DNA of 64,000 nt from Bolinopsis microptera (taxonomy: Eukaryota > Ctenophora > Tentaculata > Lobata > Bolinopsidae), in NCBI RefSeq assembly GCF_026151205.1, contig NC_087072.1, positions 25,447,799 through 25,511,798 of the forward strand, in the 5' to 3' direction. The notes below the pieces were generated by a model. It was given only the letters and a program-made list of their open reading frames with translations. It did not search any database and was not told the DNA's origin. Position 1 is the first letter of the stretch, and each line of letters opens with the position of its first letter. Of the stretch, positions 24,001 to 33,074 are shown one piece after another. Both the position numbers and the translations under genes were made by a program.

Positions 24001-27000
24001 TTAACAATTACTGTACAATCTAACTCCATCTAGCAGAGTTACCATAACGTTAACAATTACTGTACAATCTAACTCCATCTAGCAGGTATACCATAACGTT
24101 AACAATTACTGTACAATCTAACTCCATCTAGCAGAGTTACCATAACGTTAACAATTACTGTACAATCTAACTCCATCTAGCAGGTATACCATAACGTTAA
24201 CAATTACTGTACAATCTAACTCCATGTAGCAGGTATACCATAACGTTAACAATTACTGTACAATCTAACTCCATCTAGCAGGTATACCATAACGTTAACA
24301 ATTACTGTACAATCTAACTCCATCTAGCAGGTATACCATAACGTTAACAATTACTGTACAATCTAACTCCATCTAGCAGGTATACCATAACGTTAACAAT
24401 TACTGTACAATCTAACTCCATCTAGCAGAGTTACCATAACGTTAACAATTACTGTACAATCTAACTCCATCTAGCAGAGTTACCATAACGTTAACAATTA
24501 CTGTACAATCTAACTCCATCTAGCAGGTATACCATAACGTTAACAATTACTGTACAATCTAACTCCATCTAGCAGGTATACCATAACGTTAACAATTACT
24601 GTACATTCCACAACTCCATCTAGCAGGTATACCATAACGTTAACAATTACTGTACAATCTAACTCCATCTAGCAGGTATACCATAACGTTAACAATTACT
24701 GTACAATCTAACTCCATCTAGCGGGTATACCATAACGTTAACAATTACTGTACAATCTAACTCCATCTAGCAGGTATACCATAACGTTAACAATTACTGT
24801 ACAATCTAACTCCATCTAGCAGAGTTACCATAACGTTAACAATTACTGTACAATCTAACTCCATCTAGCGGGTATACCATAACGTTAACAATTACTGTAC
24901 AATCTAACTCCATCTAGCAGGTATACCATAACGTTAACAATTACTGTACATTCCACAACTCCATCTAGCAGGTATACCATAACGTTAACAATTACTGTAC
25001 AATCTAACTCCATCTAGCAGGTATACCATAACGTTAACAATTACTGTACAATCTAACTCCATCTAGCGGGTATACCATAACGTTAACAATTACTGTACAA
25101 TCTAACTCCATCTAGCAGGTATACCATAACGTTAACAATTACTGTACAATCTAACTCCATCTAGCAGGTATACCATAACGTTAACAATTACTGTACAATC
25201 TAACTCCATCTAGCAGGTATACCATAACGTTAACAATTACTGTACAATCTAACTCCATCTAGCAGGTATACCATAACGTTAACAATTACTGTACATTCCA
25301 CAACTCCATCTAGCAGGTATACCATAACGTTAACAATTACTGTACATTCCACAACTCCATCTAGCAGGTATACCATAACGTTAACAATTACTGTACATTC
25401 CACAACTCCATCTAGCAGGTATACCATAACGTTAACAATTACTGTACAATCTAACTCCATCTAGCAGGTATACCATAACGTTAACAATTACTGTACAATC
25501 TAACTCCATCTAGCAGGTATACCATAACGTTAACAATTACTGTACAATCTAACTCCATGTAGCAGGTATACCATAACGTTAACAATTACTGTACAATCTA
25601 ACTCCATCTAGCAGGTATACCATAACGTTAACAATTACTGTACAATCTAACTCCATCTAGCAGGTATACCATAACGTTAACAATTACTGTACAATCTAAC
25701 TCCATGTAGCAGGTATACCATAACGTTAACAATTACTGTACAATCTAACTCCATCTAGCAGGTATACCATAACGTTAACAATTACTGTACAATCTAACTC
25801 CATCTAGCAGGTATACCATAACGTTAACAATTACTGTACAATCTAACTCCATCTAGCAGGTATACCATAACGTTAACAATTACTGTACAATCTAAATTCT
25901 AGCAGGTATACCATAACGTTAACAATTACTGTACAATCTAACTCCATCTAGCAGGTATACCATAACGTTAACAATTACTGTACAATCTAACTCCATCTAG
26001 CAGGTATACCATAACGTTAACAATTACTGTACAATCTAACTCCATCTAGCAGGTATACCATAACGTTAACAATTACTGTACAATCTAACTCCATCTAGCA
26101 GGTATACCATAACGTTAACAATTACTGTACAATCTAACTCCATCTAGCAGAGTTACCATAACGTTAACAATTACTGTACAATCTAACTCCATCTAGCAGG
26201 TATACCATATAAATAAATATTATTAAATACCGATACCTATTTTGAAATCGGAGGGAATAATAGGTATTTATAGGTATTTTACCAAAGATCGTCTAGGGCA
26301 GCTAAAAGTTACTTTTTTGGACGTTCCAGAAGATTGTGAGCAACATTAATTTTTGAAATTTTAGGTGAAAAATGAAAATTTCATTAAAAGATTTTTACTT
26401 GAGAATATTTTTAATTGTTGTTTAATTGTTGTTCAAAATGTTCAGAAACTTCTATATTGAAGAGATAGAAAAGTAAATAACGGGGGGTAATACCTGGTAT
26501 TCAGGTATAGACAGGTAGGTGATGGGATAGAAAAGTAAATAACGGGGGTAATACCTGGTATTCAGGTATAGACAGGTAGGTGATGAGATAGAAAAGAACG
26601 TCAGGTAACACTTTCCTTATCATAGCCTTGTATTTCTTACGTTCCGTTAAAGCCTGTATAAACTCGAATATGGCCTGTACCAGACTCCCGAACCCCATCT
26701 CAGATCCGTCACTATCCACCTGAACATGTGAATAGTTTAGGGATTAGATATAGAGGGTGTCAAATGTCAATAGTTTAAGATTTTAGGAGAAGGCTATAGT
26801 GAAACCAAAAGACAATTGAAGTGAAATGTAAAATAGCTAACATCGTCCTCTACATAGTCAGGGTTGTTAACAACTGTAGTGATGTGATTCTCTGCATTCT
26901 TGGTGAGAAGGGTCCACAGCACTGGGAGAGCACTCGATACCTGTAGAAGTTGGTTGATATTTGACCAATTTATGGGCCAAAATCGATCAAATTTGGTGAG

Positions 27001-30000
27001 TATGCCCAAATATGGGCATATAGTTTTTAGCTCATAACTCAGTCCAATCTTAATGAAAATTCATATATTAGGACGCAATGAAACTACCGGACCACGATGT
27101 ATGGGGACTTGCCACCCCATGGCAACATTAAAATATATCGACTCAGTTACATCGTGATGTACGAGTTTAGGGCACCACTAGCCCTAAAGGGGGGGGCACA
27201 ATAGAGCATACTGACTACTAGATAGTACTCACCTTATCTCCCATCTGTTTAGGGAAAGTTTGTACGAGTTTAGATAGGAAGTTAACACACTCAGTCTGTA
27301 GTTTGTAATCCTGTCTGACAGAAACAGTAGCTCCTATCAGGGATATAGTGGTGTCCACCAGACCTGGCAGTATGGGGAACAGTAGGTTCTCATTAGCAGC
27401 GTGGTCCACTGTGTCCATGTGGCTGATTAGAGTGGTAAACACTCCGAATATGGAGAGGACGCGGGCACGTGTAGCTGGCCCGAACGTCTCCGTTTGGAAG
27501 AGTTGGATAAGCCGGGGGAAGAGGACTGGGGCCACTGTGTAGACCTGAAGAGTTAATAGTACTTAACCATCTGAGGTACCGAGAATGATAGATTACAAGT
27601 ACTCGGCAATAAACTACAGTACCTACCGAAGTAAAAAATATCGCATAATTTTTGTGTTTCGAGCTAGGAAGGATGTAGAAACTTTTCCAATGTTGGAAAA
27701 TGTTCGCAATGACCAAATTTATATATAACTATAACCCTTATAGTTATAACTATAAGGCTTATGATTCATAATATGCTCGTAAATGCTTAAAACTTGAACT
27801 TGAAAAACTTTATCGATAACTATTGTGGTCATATTTGGAATTCGATATTTGCATAATATATTTAAGTACCATTTTCGGGCTTTAGTATTGACGATATATT
27901 TTCAAGCATATGTTATTTTTTAGCTCAGTATTCATGATATTTTCTGGGATGACTAGTTCAAACACTGCTGAGTATAAGATTTATCTTAAAAGCGGTGTTA
28001 TTAAATTTCAATTTATTATTATTATTATTATTTTTACACACAGCGTGGTTCACATTACCTGACTGTCAGTAATGTCACTAGCCAGCTCAGAGAGAACCTT
28101 CATAACTCCATGCACTTGGTTAGGGTCCCCAGTTCCCATCATACTCAGCAGCTGGTCAAACAGACCCGTCCAGTTGTCCGGGAAATCTACACAAGCTATC
28201 TCTGATACTACAGCTGCCACAGAGCTCCTGAAACCAAAACTCAGTCATTAACCTCGTTACTATCTCACATTACATACCAAAATACTCATGACACCCCGCC
28301 CCCCCCCCCCCCACATATCAGGGCAGCATGTGCCCCCCCCCCCCCCAGATATACGCCCCCCCCCCCCCCGCAGATATACGCATCAGGGCAGCATGTGTCC
28401 CCCCCCCCCCCCAGTATCAAGGCAGCATGTGTCCCCCCCCCCCCCCAGCATGTTTCCCCCCCCCCCCAGATATCAGGGCAGCATGTGTCACACGCCCCCT
28501 CCCCCCCCCCAAATATACGCCCCCCCCCCCCCCCAGATATATGTATAATCAGGGCAGCATGTGTCCCCCCCCCCAGTATCAGGGCAGCATGTGTCCCCCC
28601 CCCAGTATCAGGGCAGCATGTGTCCCCCCCCCCAGTATCAGGGCAGCATGTGTCCCCCCCCCCCCAGTATCAGGGCAGCATGTGTCCCCCCCCCAGTATC
28701 AGGGCAGCATGTGTCCCCCCCCCCCAGTATCAGGGCAGCATGTGTCCCCCCCCCCAGTATCAGGGCAGCATGTGTCCCCCCCCCCCAGTATCAGGGCAGC
28801 ATGTGTCCCCCCCCCAGTATCAGGGCAGCATGTGCCCCCCCCCCCCCCCAGTATCAGGGCAGCATGTGTCCCCCCCCCCAGTATCAGGGCAGCATGTGTC
28901 CCCCCCCCCCCAGTATCAGGGCAGCATGTGTCCCCCCCCCCCCCCCAGTATCAGGGCAGCATGTGTCCCCCCCCCCCAGTATCAGGGCAGCATGTGTCCC
29001 CCCCCCCCAGTATCAGGGCAGCATGTGTCCCCCCCAGTATCAGGGCAGCATGTGTCCCCCCCCCCCAGTATCAGGGCAGCATGTGTCCCCCCCCCAGTAT
29101 CAGGGCAGCATGTGTCCCCCCCCCCAGTATCAGGGCAGCATGTGTCCCCCCCCCCCCAGTATCAGGGCAGCATGTGTCCCCCCCCCAGTATCAGGGCAGC
29201 ATGTGTCCCCCCCCCCCAGTATCAGGGCAGCATGTGTCCCCCCCCCCCCCAGTATCAGGGCAGCATGTGTCCCCCCCCCCCAGTATCAGGGCAGCATGTG
29301 CCCTCCCCCCCCCAGATATCAGGGCAGCATGTCACATGTGTCCACAGACCACAGTTAGCTTTGCTTCAACACGAGCTGACAATGCATTCCAGTGGATAGT
29401 ATGTGAGCAACTCCTCTAACCTGATTTTACTAAGCCCCCCCCCCCCCCCCCCCCCCCCCCCCAGATATACTGTATAGTATCTGAGCAACTCCTCTAACCT
29501 GATTTTACTAAGCCCCCCCCCCCACCCCCCCCCCCCCCACCCCCCCCCCCCCCCCCCCCCCCCCAGATATCAGGGCAGCATGTCACATGTGTCCACAGAC
29601 CACAGTTAGCTTTGCTTCAACACGAGCTGACAATGCATTCCAGTGGATAGTATCTGAGCAACTCCTCTAACCTGATTTTACTAAGCCCCCCCCCCCACCC
29701 CCCCCCCCCCCCCCCACCCCCCCCCCCCCCCCCCCCCCCCCCCCAGATATCAGGGCAGCATGTCACATGTGTCCACAGACCACAGTTAGCTTTGCTTCAA
29801 CACGAGCTGACAATGCATTCCAGTGGTTACTGGATAGTATCTGAGCAACTCCTCTAACCTGATTTTACTAAGCCCCCCCCCCCCCCCCCCCCCCCCTCCA
29901 GATATACTGGATAGTATCTGAGCAACTTCTCTAACCTGATTTTACTAAGGCTGTCACCCAGACCTGGGAGAATGTTATTCTTGACGACCTCTTTTGTAGC

Positions 30001-30349
30001 TGTGTGTGGACAGTCCTGCCAGGAACTGTCTGCAAACTGTTTGAGTAGTACACCTGCCATCTGACGCACTGATAGAGGGGCGTCCTGAAGTTATCAAGTA
30101 TAAATGAGATGTCTTGAGAAGGAACAAATTTCAATTGTCTTAAGATATATTTCCCTTGACGAGATTAGAAAAATAAAGAAATACAAAAACTGACTAACCT
30201 GTCGGAGTAGAATTGACAGAAGGCTGGTGGCATAGTCTGGATGCGGTTTGAAGACATTGAGTTGCTCCTGGGCTGCATCTTGTTCACTTTTATTAGCCGA
30301 GAGGGCCTGAGATATGAGGGGAGCTATTTGCTCAACAGACATGCTGCTA
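9022..30349 (-). CDS. IPO9: Importin-9, complete 15-coding-exon gene
   Basis: Coding exons: 30349-30199 (ATG 30342), 30084-29936, 28227-28059, 27544-27233, 26940-26842, 26719-26555, 23043-22510, 22389-22180, 18846-18637, 13753-13431, 12513-12373, 11838-11603, 10139-10000, 9769-9662, 9078-9022. Every intron is GT...AG, phases agree and the sum is 998 codons plus TAG; human IPO9 is of similar length. Recognisable blocks in order: GLGDSLSKIRSSVAAVVSEI, the acidic VDSDGSEMGFGSLVQAIFEF, DPEKYVEDDDEDSMNYTVRT, LQSGGECVRACLALGF, DPEMSEYGALYSGRLVSSLI, GRITRSTKAQ, a Glu/Asp-rich stretch (EEDDEEEEED) and the tail ALTENERTVL. Importin-9 is a karyopherin-beta built of HEAT repeats; it carries histones, actin and ribosomal proteins into the nucleus and is controlled by Ran-GTP. 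Introns are swollen by minisatellites (4.9, 3.5, 3.3 and 1.7 kb), but the coding frame is intact. The 18-residue last exon is short and easily missed. Confidence 0.95.
9086..9661. repeat. Three successive minisatellites filling the last IPO9 intron
   Basis: The 583-nt intron between exons 14 and 15 is almost entirely tandem repeat. At 9086-9230 the unit is 21 bp (GTGAAATATTGCAGAGAAATA). At 9232-9335 it is about 24 bp around GAAATTTACAAAGATTT. At 9340-9650 it is 21 bp (GTGTTAAAGGTGATCCAGCA). The first array abuts the acceptor at 9079. Read through from exon 14, the third array would give a Pro/Leu/Thr-rich artefact tail; splicing to exon 15 restores the conserved C terminus. Confidence 0.88.
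10850..10890. repeat. 41-bp dispersed repeat, identical to 54294-54334
   Basis: A 41-base block beginning CCTCAAATTATTTGTTATAT and ending GTTGAAAGTATTAAA occurs here in an IPO9 intron and again, identical and same orientation, upstream of the LINE-B ORFs. Outside it the two loci differ. It is probably a fragment of a mobile element 5' region. Confidence 0.7.
11380..11545. mobile_element. Remnant of a Tc1/mariner-pogo-like element end
   Basis: The block ends TCGGGGTTTTACTGTA, and the reverse complement starts TACAGTAAAACCCCGATTTA, the look of a pogo/Tigger-type terminal repeat next to a TA. Partial copies of CCCCGATTTACCGCGG precede it. No matching opposite terminus was found, so this is probably truncated. 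Confidence 0.35.
11836..11945 (-). repeat. Duplicated acceptor region of IPO9 exon 12
   Basis: The segment CACCTGGAAATAG...TTTATATTATATTATA...AAGTACTTTATATTA occurs twice in tandem. On the transcript strand each copy ends in CTATTTCC(CTGC)CAGGTGT, so the 3' splice site with the first exon bases (GTGT) is present in two copies about 60 nt apart. Confidence 0.65.
12540..12640. repeat. 18-bp tandem repeat upstream of the IPO9 exon 11 acceptor
   Basis: Five to six copies of AACAATTGAAACAGTG lie about 30 nt upstream, in the transcript, of the acceptor at 12514. They occupy the branch-point side of the intron. The AG itself is not duplicated. Confidence 0.75.
13149..13468 (-). repeat. 40-bp tandem array of exon-end plus 5' splice site (IPO9 exon 10)
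   Basis: Eight copies of a 40-bp unit start at 13149, 13189, 13229, 13269, 13309, 13349, 13389 and 13429; the last is the genuine end of exon 10. On the transcript strand each unit reads as the last 31 exon bases, ending CAAACTCACTAAATG, followed by GTA. Seven extra donors therefore follow the real one at 40-nt spacing. Internal units read ATG|GTAAGATCC; the most distal reads ATG|GTACGTTT, probably the original intron start. Copies are essentially identical, so the expansion is young. Confidence 0.92.
13754..18608 (-). repeat. 31-bp minisatellite, about 155 copies, each a copy of the exon 10 3' splice site
   Basis: The plus-strand unit starts GGTATACACCTGGGGGAGGG and ends GAGATTAGTGA. On the transcript strand each copy reads CTCACTAAT (branch-point-like), then CTCCCCTCCCCCAG, then GTGTATA, which equals the real acceptor plus the first seven bases of exon 10 (GTGTATATTAAGG at 13753). 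The array fills nearly all of the 4.9-kb intron. Rare variants (GGTATCAGGTATACACC at about 16109, 16332, 17026 and 18114; GGTGGAGG units) recur in the same order about 1.09 kb apart, so large segments have been duplicated within it. Confidence 0.95.
18857..19524. repeat. 22-bp minisatellite with TTAGGG core, part 1
   Basis: About 30 copies of GGTTAGGGACCAGATATAGG (plus two or three G) begin 10 nt upstream, in the transcript, of the exon 9 acceptor at 18847. The transcript-strand unit (CCCTAACCCCCCTATATCTGG) supplies a branch-like CCCTAAC and a pyrimidine run. The array is cut at 19524 by a TIR element and resumes at 21797. Confidence 0.92.
19525..21796. mobile_element. 2.27-kb non-autonomous TIR DNA element inside the 22-bp array
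   Basis: The ends are a near-perfect inverted repeat of about 29 bp: CAGCAATAGCAGCAAATCTG then GGGAAACTT at 19525, and its complement ending CAGATTTGCTGCTATTGCTG at 21796 (first base of that copy is the last C of TTTCCCC). The flanks AGGA/AGGA suggest a 4-bp target duplication. The interior is rich in TTAACCAC / GTGGTTAA motifs in both orientations, which look like subterminal binding repeats, and in two GCGCGCGCG blocks about 170 bp apart. No transposase ORF is visible. Pieces of the same family recur at 56283-56455 and 58224-58275. Confidence 0.8.
21797..22010. repeat. 22-bp minisatellite with TTAGGG core, part 2
   Basis: This continues the array interrupted at 19524, with several GGGTTAGGGTTAGGGACC variants holding two TTAGGG units in a row. 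It degenerates toward exon 8. Confidence 0.9.
22085..22183 (-). repeat. About 30-bp tandem copies of the exon 8 donor
   Basis: The exon 8 end reads GTCAG|GTTGCAACTTAAAC on the transcript strand. Directly downstream are three more TCAG|GTTGAAACTT copies in units of about 29-30 bp (plus-strand core TTTCAACCTGATTTAATT). Each keeps CAG|GTTG, so it is a donor-like sequence. Confidence 0.8.
23044..26205 (-). repeat. 49-bp minisatellite, about 64 copies, each carrying the exon 7 acceptor
   Basis: The plus-strand unit contains CTCCATCTAGCAGGTATACC then ATAACGTTAACAATTACTGTACAAT. On the transcript strand each copy reads TACCTGCTAG|ATGGAGTT, matching the genuine junction CTCTGCTAG|ATGGAGTTGTGGAATG at 23043. 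A minority of 51-bp units (for example near 23365, 23860, 24600 and 25290) keep 16 exon bases (ATGGAGTTGTGGAATG). The array fills the 3.5-kb intron 6. Minus-strand ORFs across it are artefacts. Confidence 0.95.
26494..26615 (-). repeat. 61-bp tandem duplication of the exon 6 end and donor
   Basis: On the transcript strand the end of exon 6 (CTGTCTATACCTGAATACCAG) plus GTATTACCCCC is present twice, with donors after 26555 and 26494. The upstream donor gives the conserved SIPEYQ end and correct phase. Use of the downstream donor would add 61 nt and shift the frame. Confidence 0.88.
28288..29290 (-). repeat. C-tract minisatellite (about 29-bp units) in IPO9 intron 2
   Basis: About 30 units alternate a run of 6-16 C with AGTATCAGGGCAGCATGTGT. 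The transcript strand is therefore G-rich, with G runs of 6-16 every 29 nt. The long plus-strand Pro-rich ORFs (up to 363 codons, open in three frames) are repeat translations, not genes. Run length varies from unit to unit. Confidence 0.93.
29291..29935 (-). repeat. Longer tandem units with four copies of the exon 2 donor
   Basis: Next to exon 2 the repeat changes to units of about 80-180 bp made of a C tract, an AGATATCAGGGCAGCATGTC segment and TATCTGAGCAACTCCTCTAA. Each ends with plus-strand CTCTAACCTGATTTTACTAA (near 29414, 29492, 29664, 29852), which on the transcript strand is TTAGTAAAATCAG|GTTAGAG, the genuine exon 2 end and donor (29936/29935). Four additional donor copies therefore follow the real one. 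Confidence 0.88.
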
Positions 30350-30478
30350 CTGAAATGTATAAAGGTCAGGTGACATGCTGCTACTGAAATGTATAAATGT
30401 CAGGTGACATGCTGCTACTGAAATGTATAAAGGTCAGGTGACATGCTGCTACTGAAATGTAAAAAGGCCAGGTGACAG
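30350..30478 (-). repeat. 34-bp tandem copies of the first coding exon acceptor and ATG
   Basis: The acceptor TACATTTCAG|TAGCAGCATGTC at 30350/30349 is followed upstream in the transcript by three more copies at 34-bp spacing (GACATG at 30338, 30372, 30406 and 30440). Every copy includes branch side, AG, five leader bases and an initiator-like ATG. A non-coding 5' exon must lie further upstream; I could not locate it. Confidence 0.85.
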
Positions 30479-32900
30479 GTTGAGGCCGAATTTAGTGCTG
30501 ATCAGAGCTTATGAGTAATTGCATTCCACCATTTCAAATTCCACAGTTTCCTCTTCTCCCTGGAATATGCTACCCTGATCATTATGAGCCGAAATCATTG
30601 TTACGATATCCGGCCACGTACCTTTCAAACTACTTCTTTAGCAGCCGGATTAAATGGGGGGGGGGGGGGGGGGGGGGCAATGGCATAATATGGACAATTT
30701 TATGCCATTTTAAAATTTAAAATGTAAAAAACCCACAATTTTTTACAAAATTTTAACCTAGTTAAGATTTAAGTTAAGGACGAAATAATTTAAATCAAAT
30801 ATTCATCTAGAATCTAAATAACATTTCGAACACCTAATAGACAATTTTTGCCCTTTTATTGTATTTCGACCTTCAACAATTTTCGAGCTCGAACACAAGG
30901 GTCCGACCTTGTATGTTTTGTAAAATTTTTAAAAAAAATGTATTTTAAATTATATCTTAAATTTGGTACCAAACGTTTTGCCTTTCCAAGCTGAAAATAA
31001 TCCAGTAAAAATAAGTTTTCTACCCCGATATGGGGCAGGCCTCCCCTATAATGCAATAGGAGTTCGGAAGCGGGGAGACTGCCTTTCAATGTATGTATCG
31101 AGAATGACTCGGGCCGAAAATTTTCTAAGCAAAAAATTTTTAAAATTTTCCTGGAAACTACTTTTCCCCAAAGTTCATGTCACCCTGATCATTATTAGCC
31201 GAAAATATTTTTCAGGACCTAGCCCTCGAGAATTTTTCCTGGAAATTAATGAAATTTCTGATTGATATCCCGCCAATTACCTTCTAAACTGTTGGGCTCC
31301 GTGCAGACCACCCTACCTGTGGCTAAAGCTCTAATATACAAAAACAATACATAGCTGGGTGAGAAGTGTGTGGCGTTTCCTTAGCCCTGTGGACCACATA
31401 AAGGCTAGCTTATATTTAACATCTGAACCGAAATTTACAGTACTTTCTTGACGAATACAGGAAAGAAAAAATTTTTTTTAGGAAAGAAAAATTTTTATTT
31501 ACCACAAAACAATCAATACATAATGTTATATTCATAAATAAATTCAAATTTCAATTTCAAACACATATACAGTACGCCGCGCACACAGCCACAATTTTCA
31601 ATTGTTCAGAAATTCGTAGGTCAGCTGTAGTCGCTGCGCACAGGATCTATTTAATTGTTATCTTACAATTACATGTCGCATTTCTTAATTACTAGAGCCA
31701 AAATTTCAGAAGCAAAATAATTTAAAACATATTTCTGTCGTTCACGCAGTACAGGCCGTGAGCACTGCGATCTAATTAATAGATAGGATATAAAATAGTA
31801 TAGTGAAATATCTACAAACTTTACATAAACAAATCTAGGAGAACTCAAAGCTCGTCTTCTGAGGAATGTAGGAATGAGATTGAAGGAAACGTTTTCAGTT
31901 TTGCAGTTTTTAAGTTCAAGATGCTGGTAAATTGTAACCCAATTTTTTTAAAGATTAGATTAGATTAAGAATAATGAAATAAAAATCATCACTAGTTTAA
32001 ACATTCTTCCTGATTTCTTCATTTTTAGAACTGTAAAAATTTTACAGCCTTCGTCATTAAAAAAAACAAAATTTTTTAACATAATTGTGTAACAGTCGTC
32101 AACCAGGCCACTAAAATGAATTGCTATATAATAGGCGTATAGTTTATGTATATTGTGTAATAATCCCTCCGATTTTGATAAATTTTGTACCAAAAGGTGT
32201 CTAAAAATGTAAATATAACAATTTCATATTTAAGCAGAAATTCACTAAAAATGCTTTTTGCGGCGCTTGGTCACTGCGCGCACTTTTTCCGCGCAAATTT
32301 TTCAGTTTTTATAGCTTTTGGCTACAACGTCCACAGTTTTAGTAAATATTCAATATTTGGACCTGTGAATTTTTGAAACATTTTTGAAAAACTTGCTCCA
32401 GCTCCTTCAGATATTATAATTTTGGTACAAAAAGTTGCGTTTGACCAAGTTTATTACAATCCTGTACAAATTATTTCAAAAAATTTGATATTTTAGAAGT
32501 TATAGGTATTTTAAGCAAAACAATTATTCATTTTTCGTCCTTTTTACACACTTGCAATGCACAGGATAGGAGACCCACATAACAGGATAGGAGGCCCACA
32601 TTCAGTTTATATATTGCCATTTCTTAAAATTTAACAGTACTTTTATTCTATTTGCTAACGATACCAATATCTTCACCCGCGCAATATTTGCGTGGGTATC
32701 TATAGCGAGCACGTACGTTTATTCTTGGCCGATAATCTTTCATCCGACCCGTGACATAACCAATAACGCTACAAAAGGTATATGATACAGGATCAAGGCC
32801 TCCACACATGCGACGGACATCCCTTTGAACTGAGTGATCGATCTTTCTTCGAAGACTCCGAAATTTCACTCCATTCCGTTCAATCAGCGATTAAAGACGC
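30479..32900. other. AT-rich DNA without a recognisable gene; probably holds the IPO9 5' exon/promoter
   Basis: No ORF here looks like a known protein. There is a G run at about 30656-30677. A diverged direct repeat occurs at about 30570-30635 and 31180-31275 (CCCTGATCATTAT(G/T)AGCCGAAA), probably old transposon DNA. The right end is the 5' region of LINE-A, whose exact start I cannot place. Confidence 0.4.
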
Positions 32901-33074
32901 TCTTCGGGAAGCTAAGTTTCCCCAGAAATCACACCAGGTCAATCCATATCAAGCTGCACTGAACTGTTTTGGCGCCCCAGTGTTATTAGATCACTGTGCA
33001 ATGACCTCAAATCTGGTCTGCAACCAAAAACATCCAGCCCTAGCAACCCTGAAGACAAAAACTTTCTGAAAGCC

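Noticed and set aside
25230..25460. Minus-strand 76-codon ORF with repeated VECTVIVNVMVYLLDGV
   Set aside because: It is a translation of 51-bp variant units of the exon 7 acceptor array; stops appear as soon as the 49-bp units resume.
26476..26600. Alternative second donor of IPO9 exon 6 as the main splice site
   Set aside because: It would add 61 nt, shift the frame and hit a stop; the first donor matches the conserved IPO9 sequence and phase.
28288..29419. Plus-strand ORFs of 265-363 codons, Pro-rich (VSGQHVSPP, SIRAACVPP, QYQGSMCPP repeats)
   Set aside because: All three frames are open only because the 29-bp C-tract minisatellite lacks stops; the strand is opposite to IPO9 and the region is its intron.
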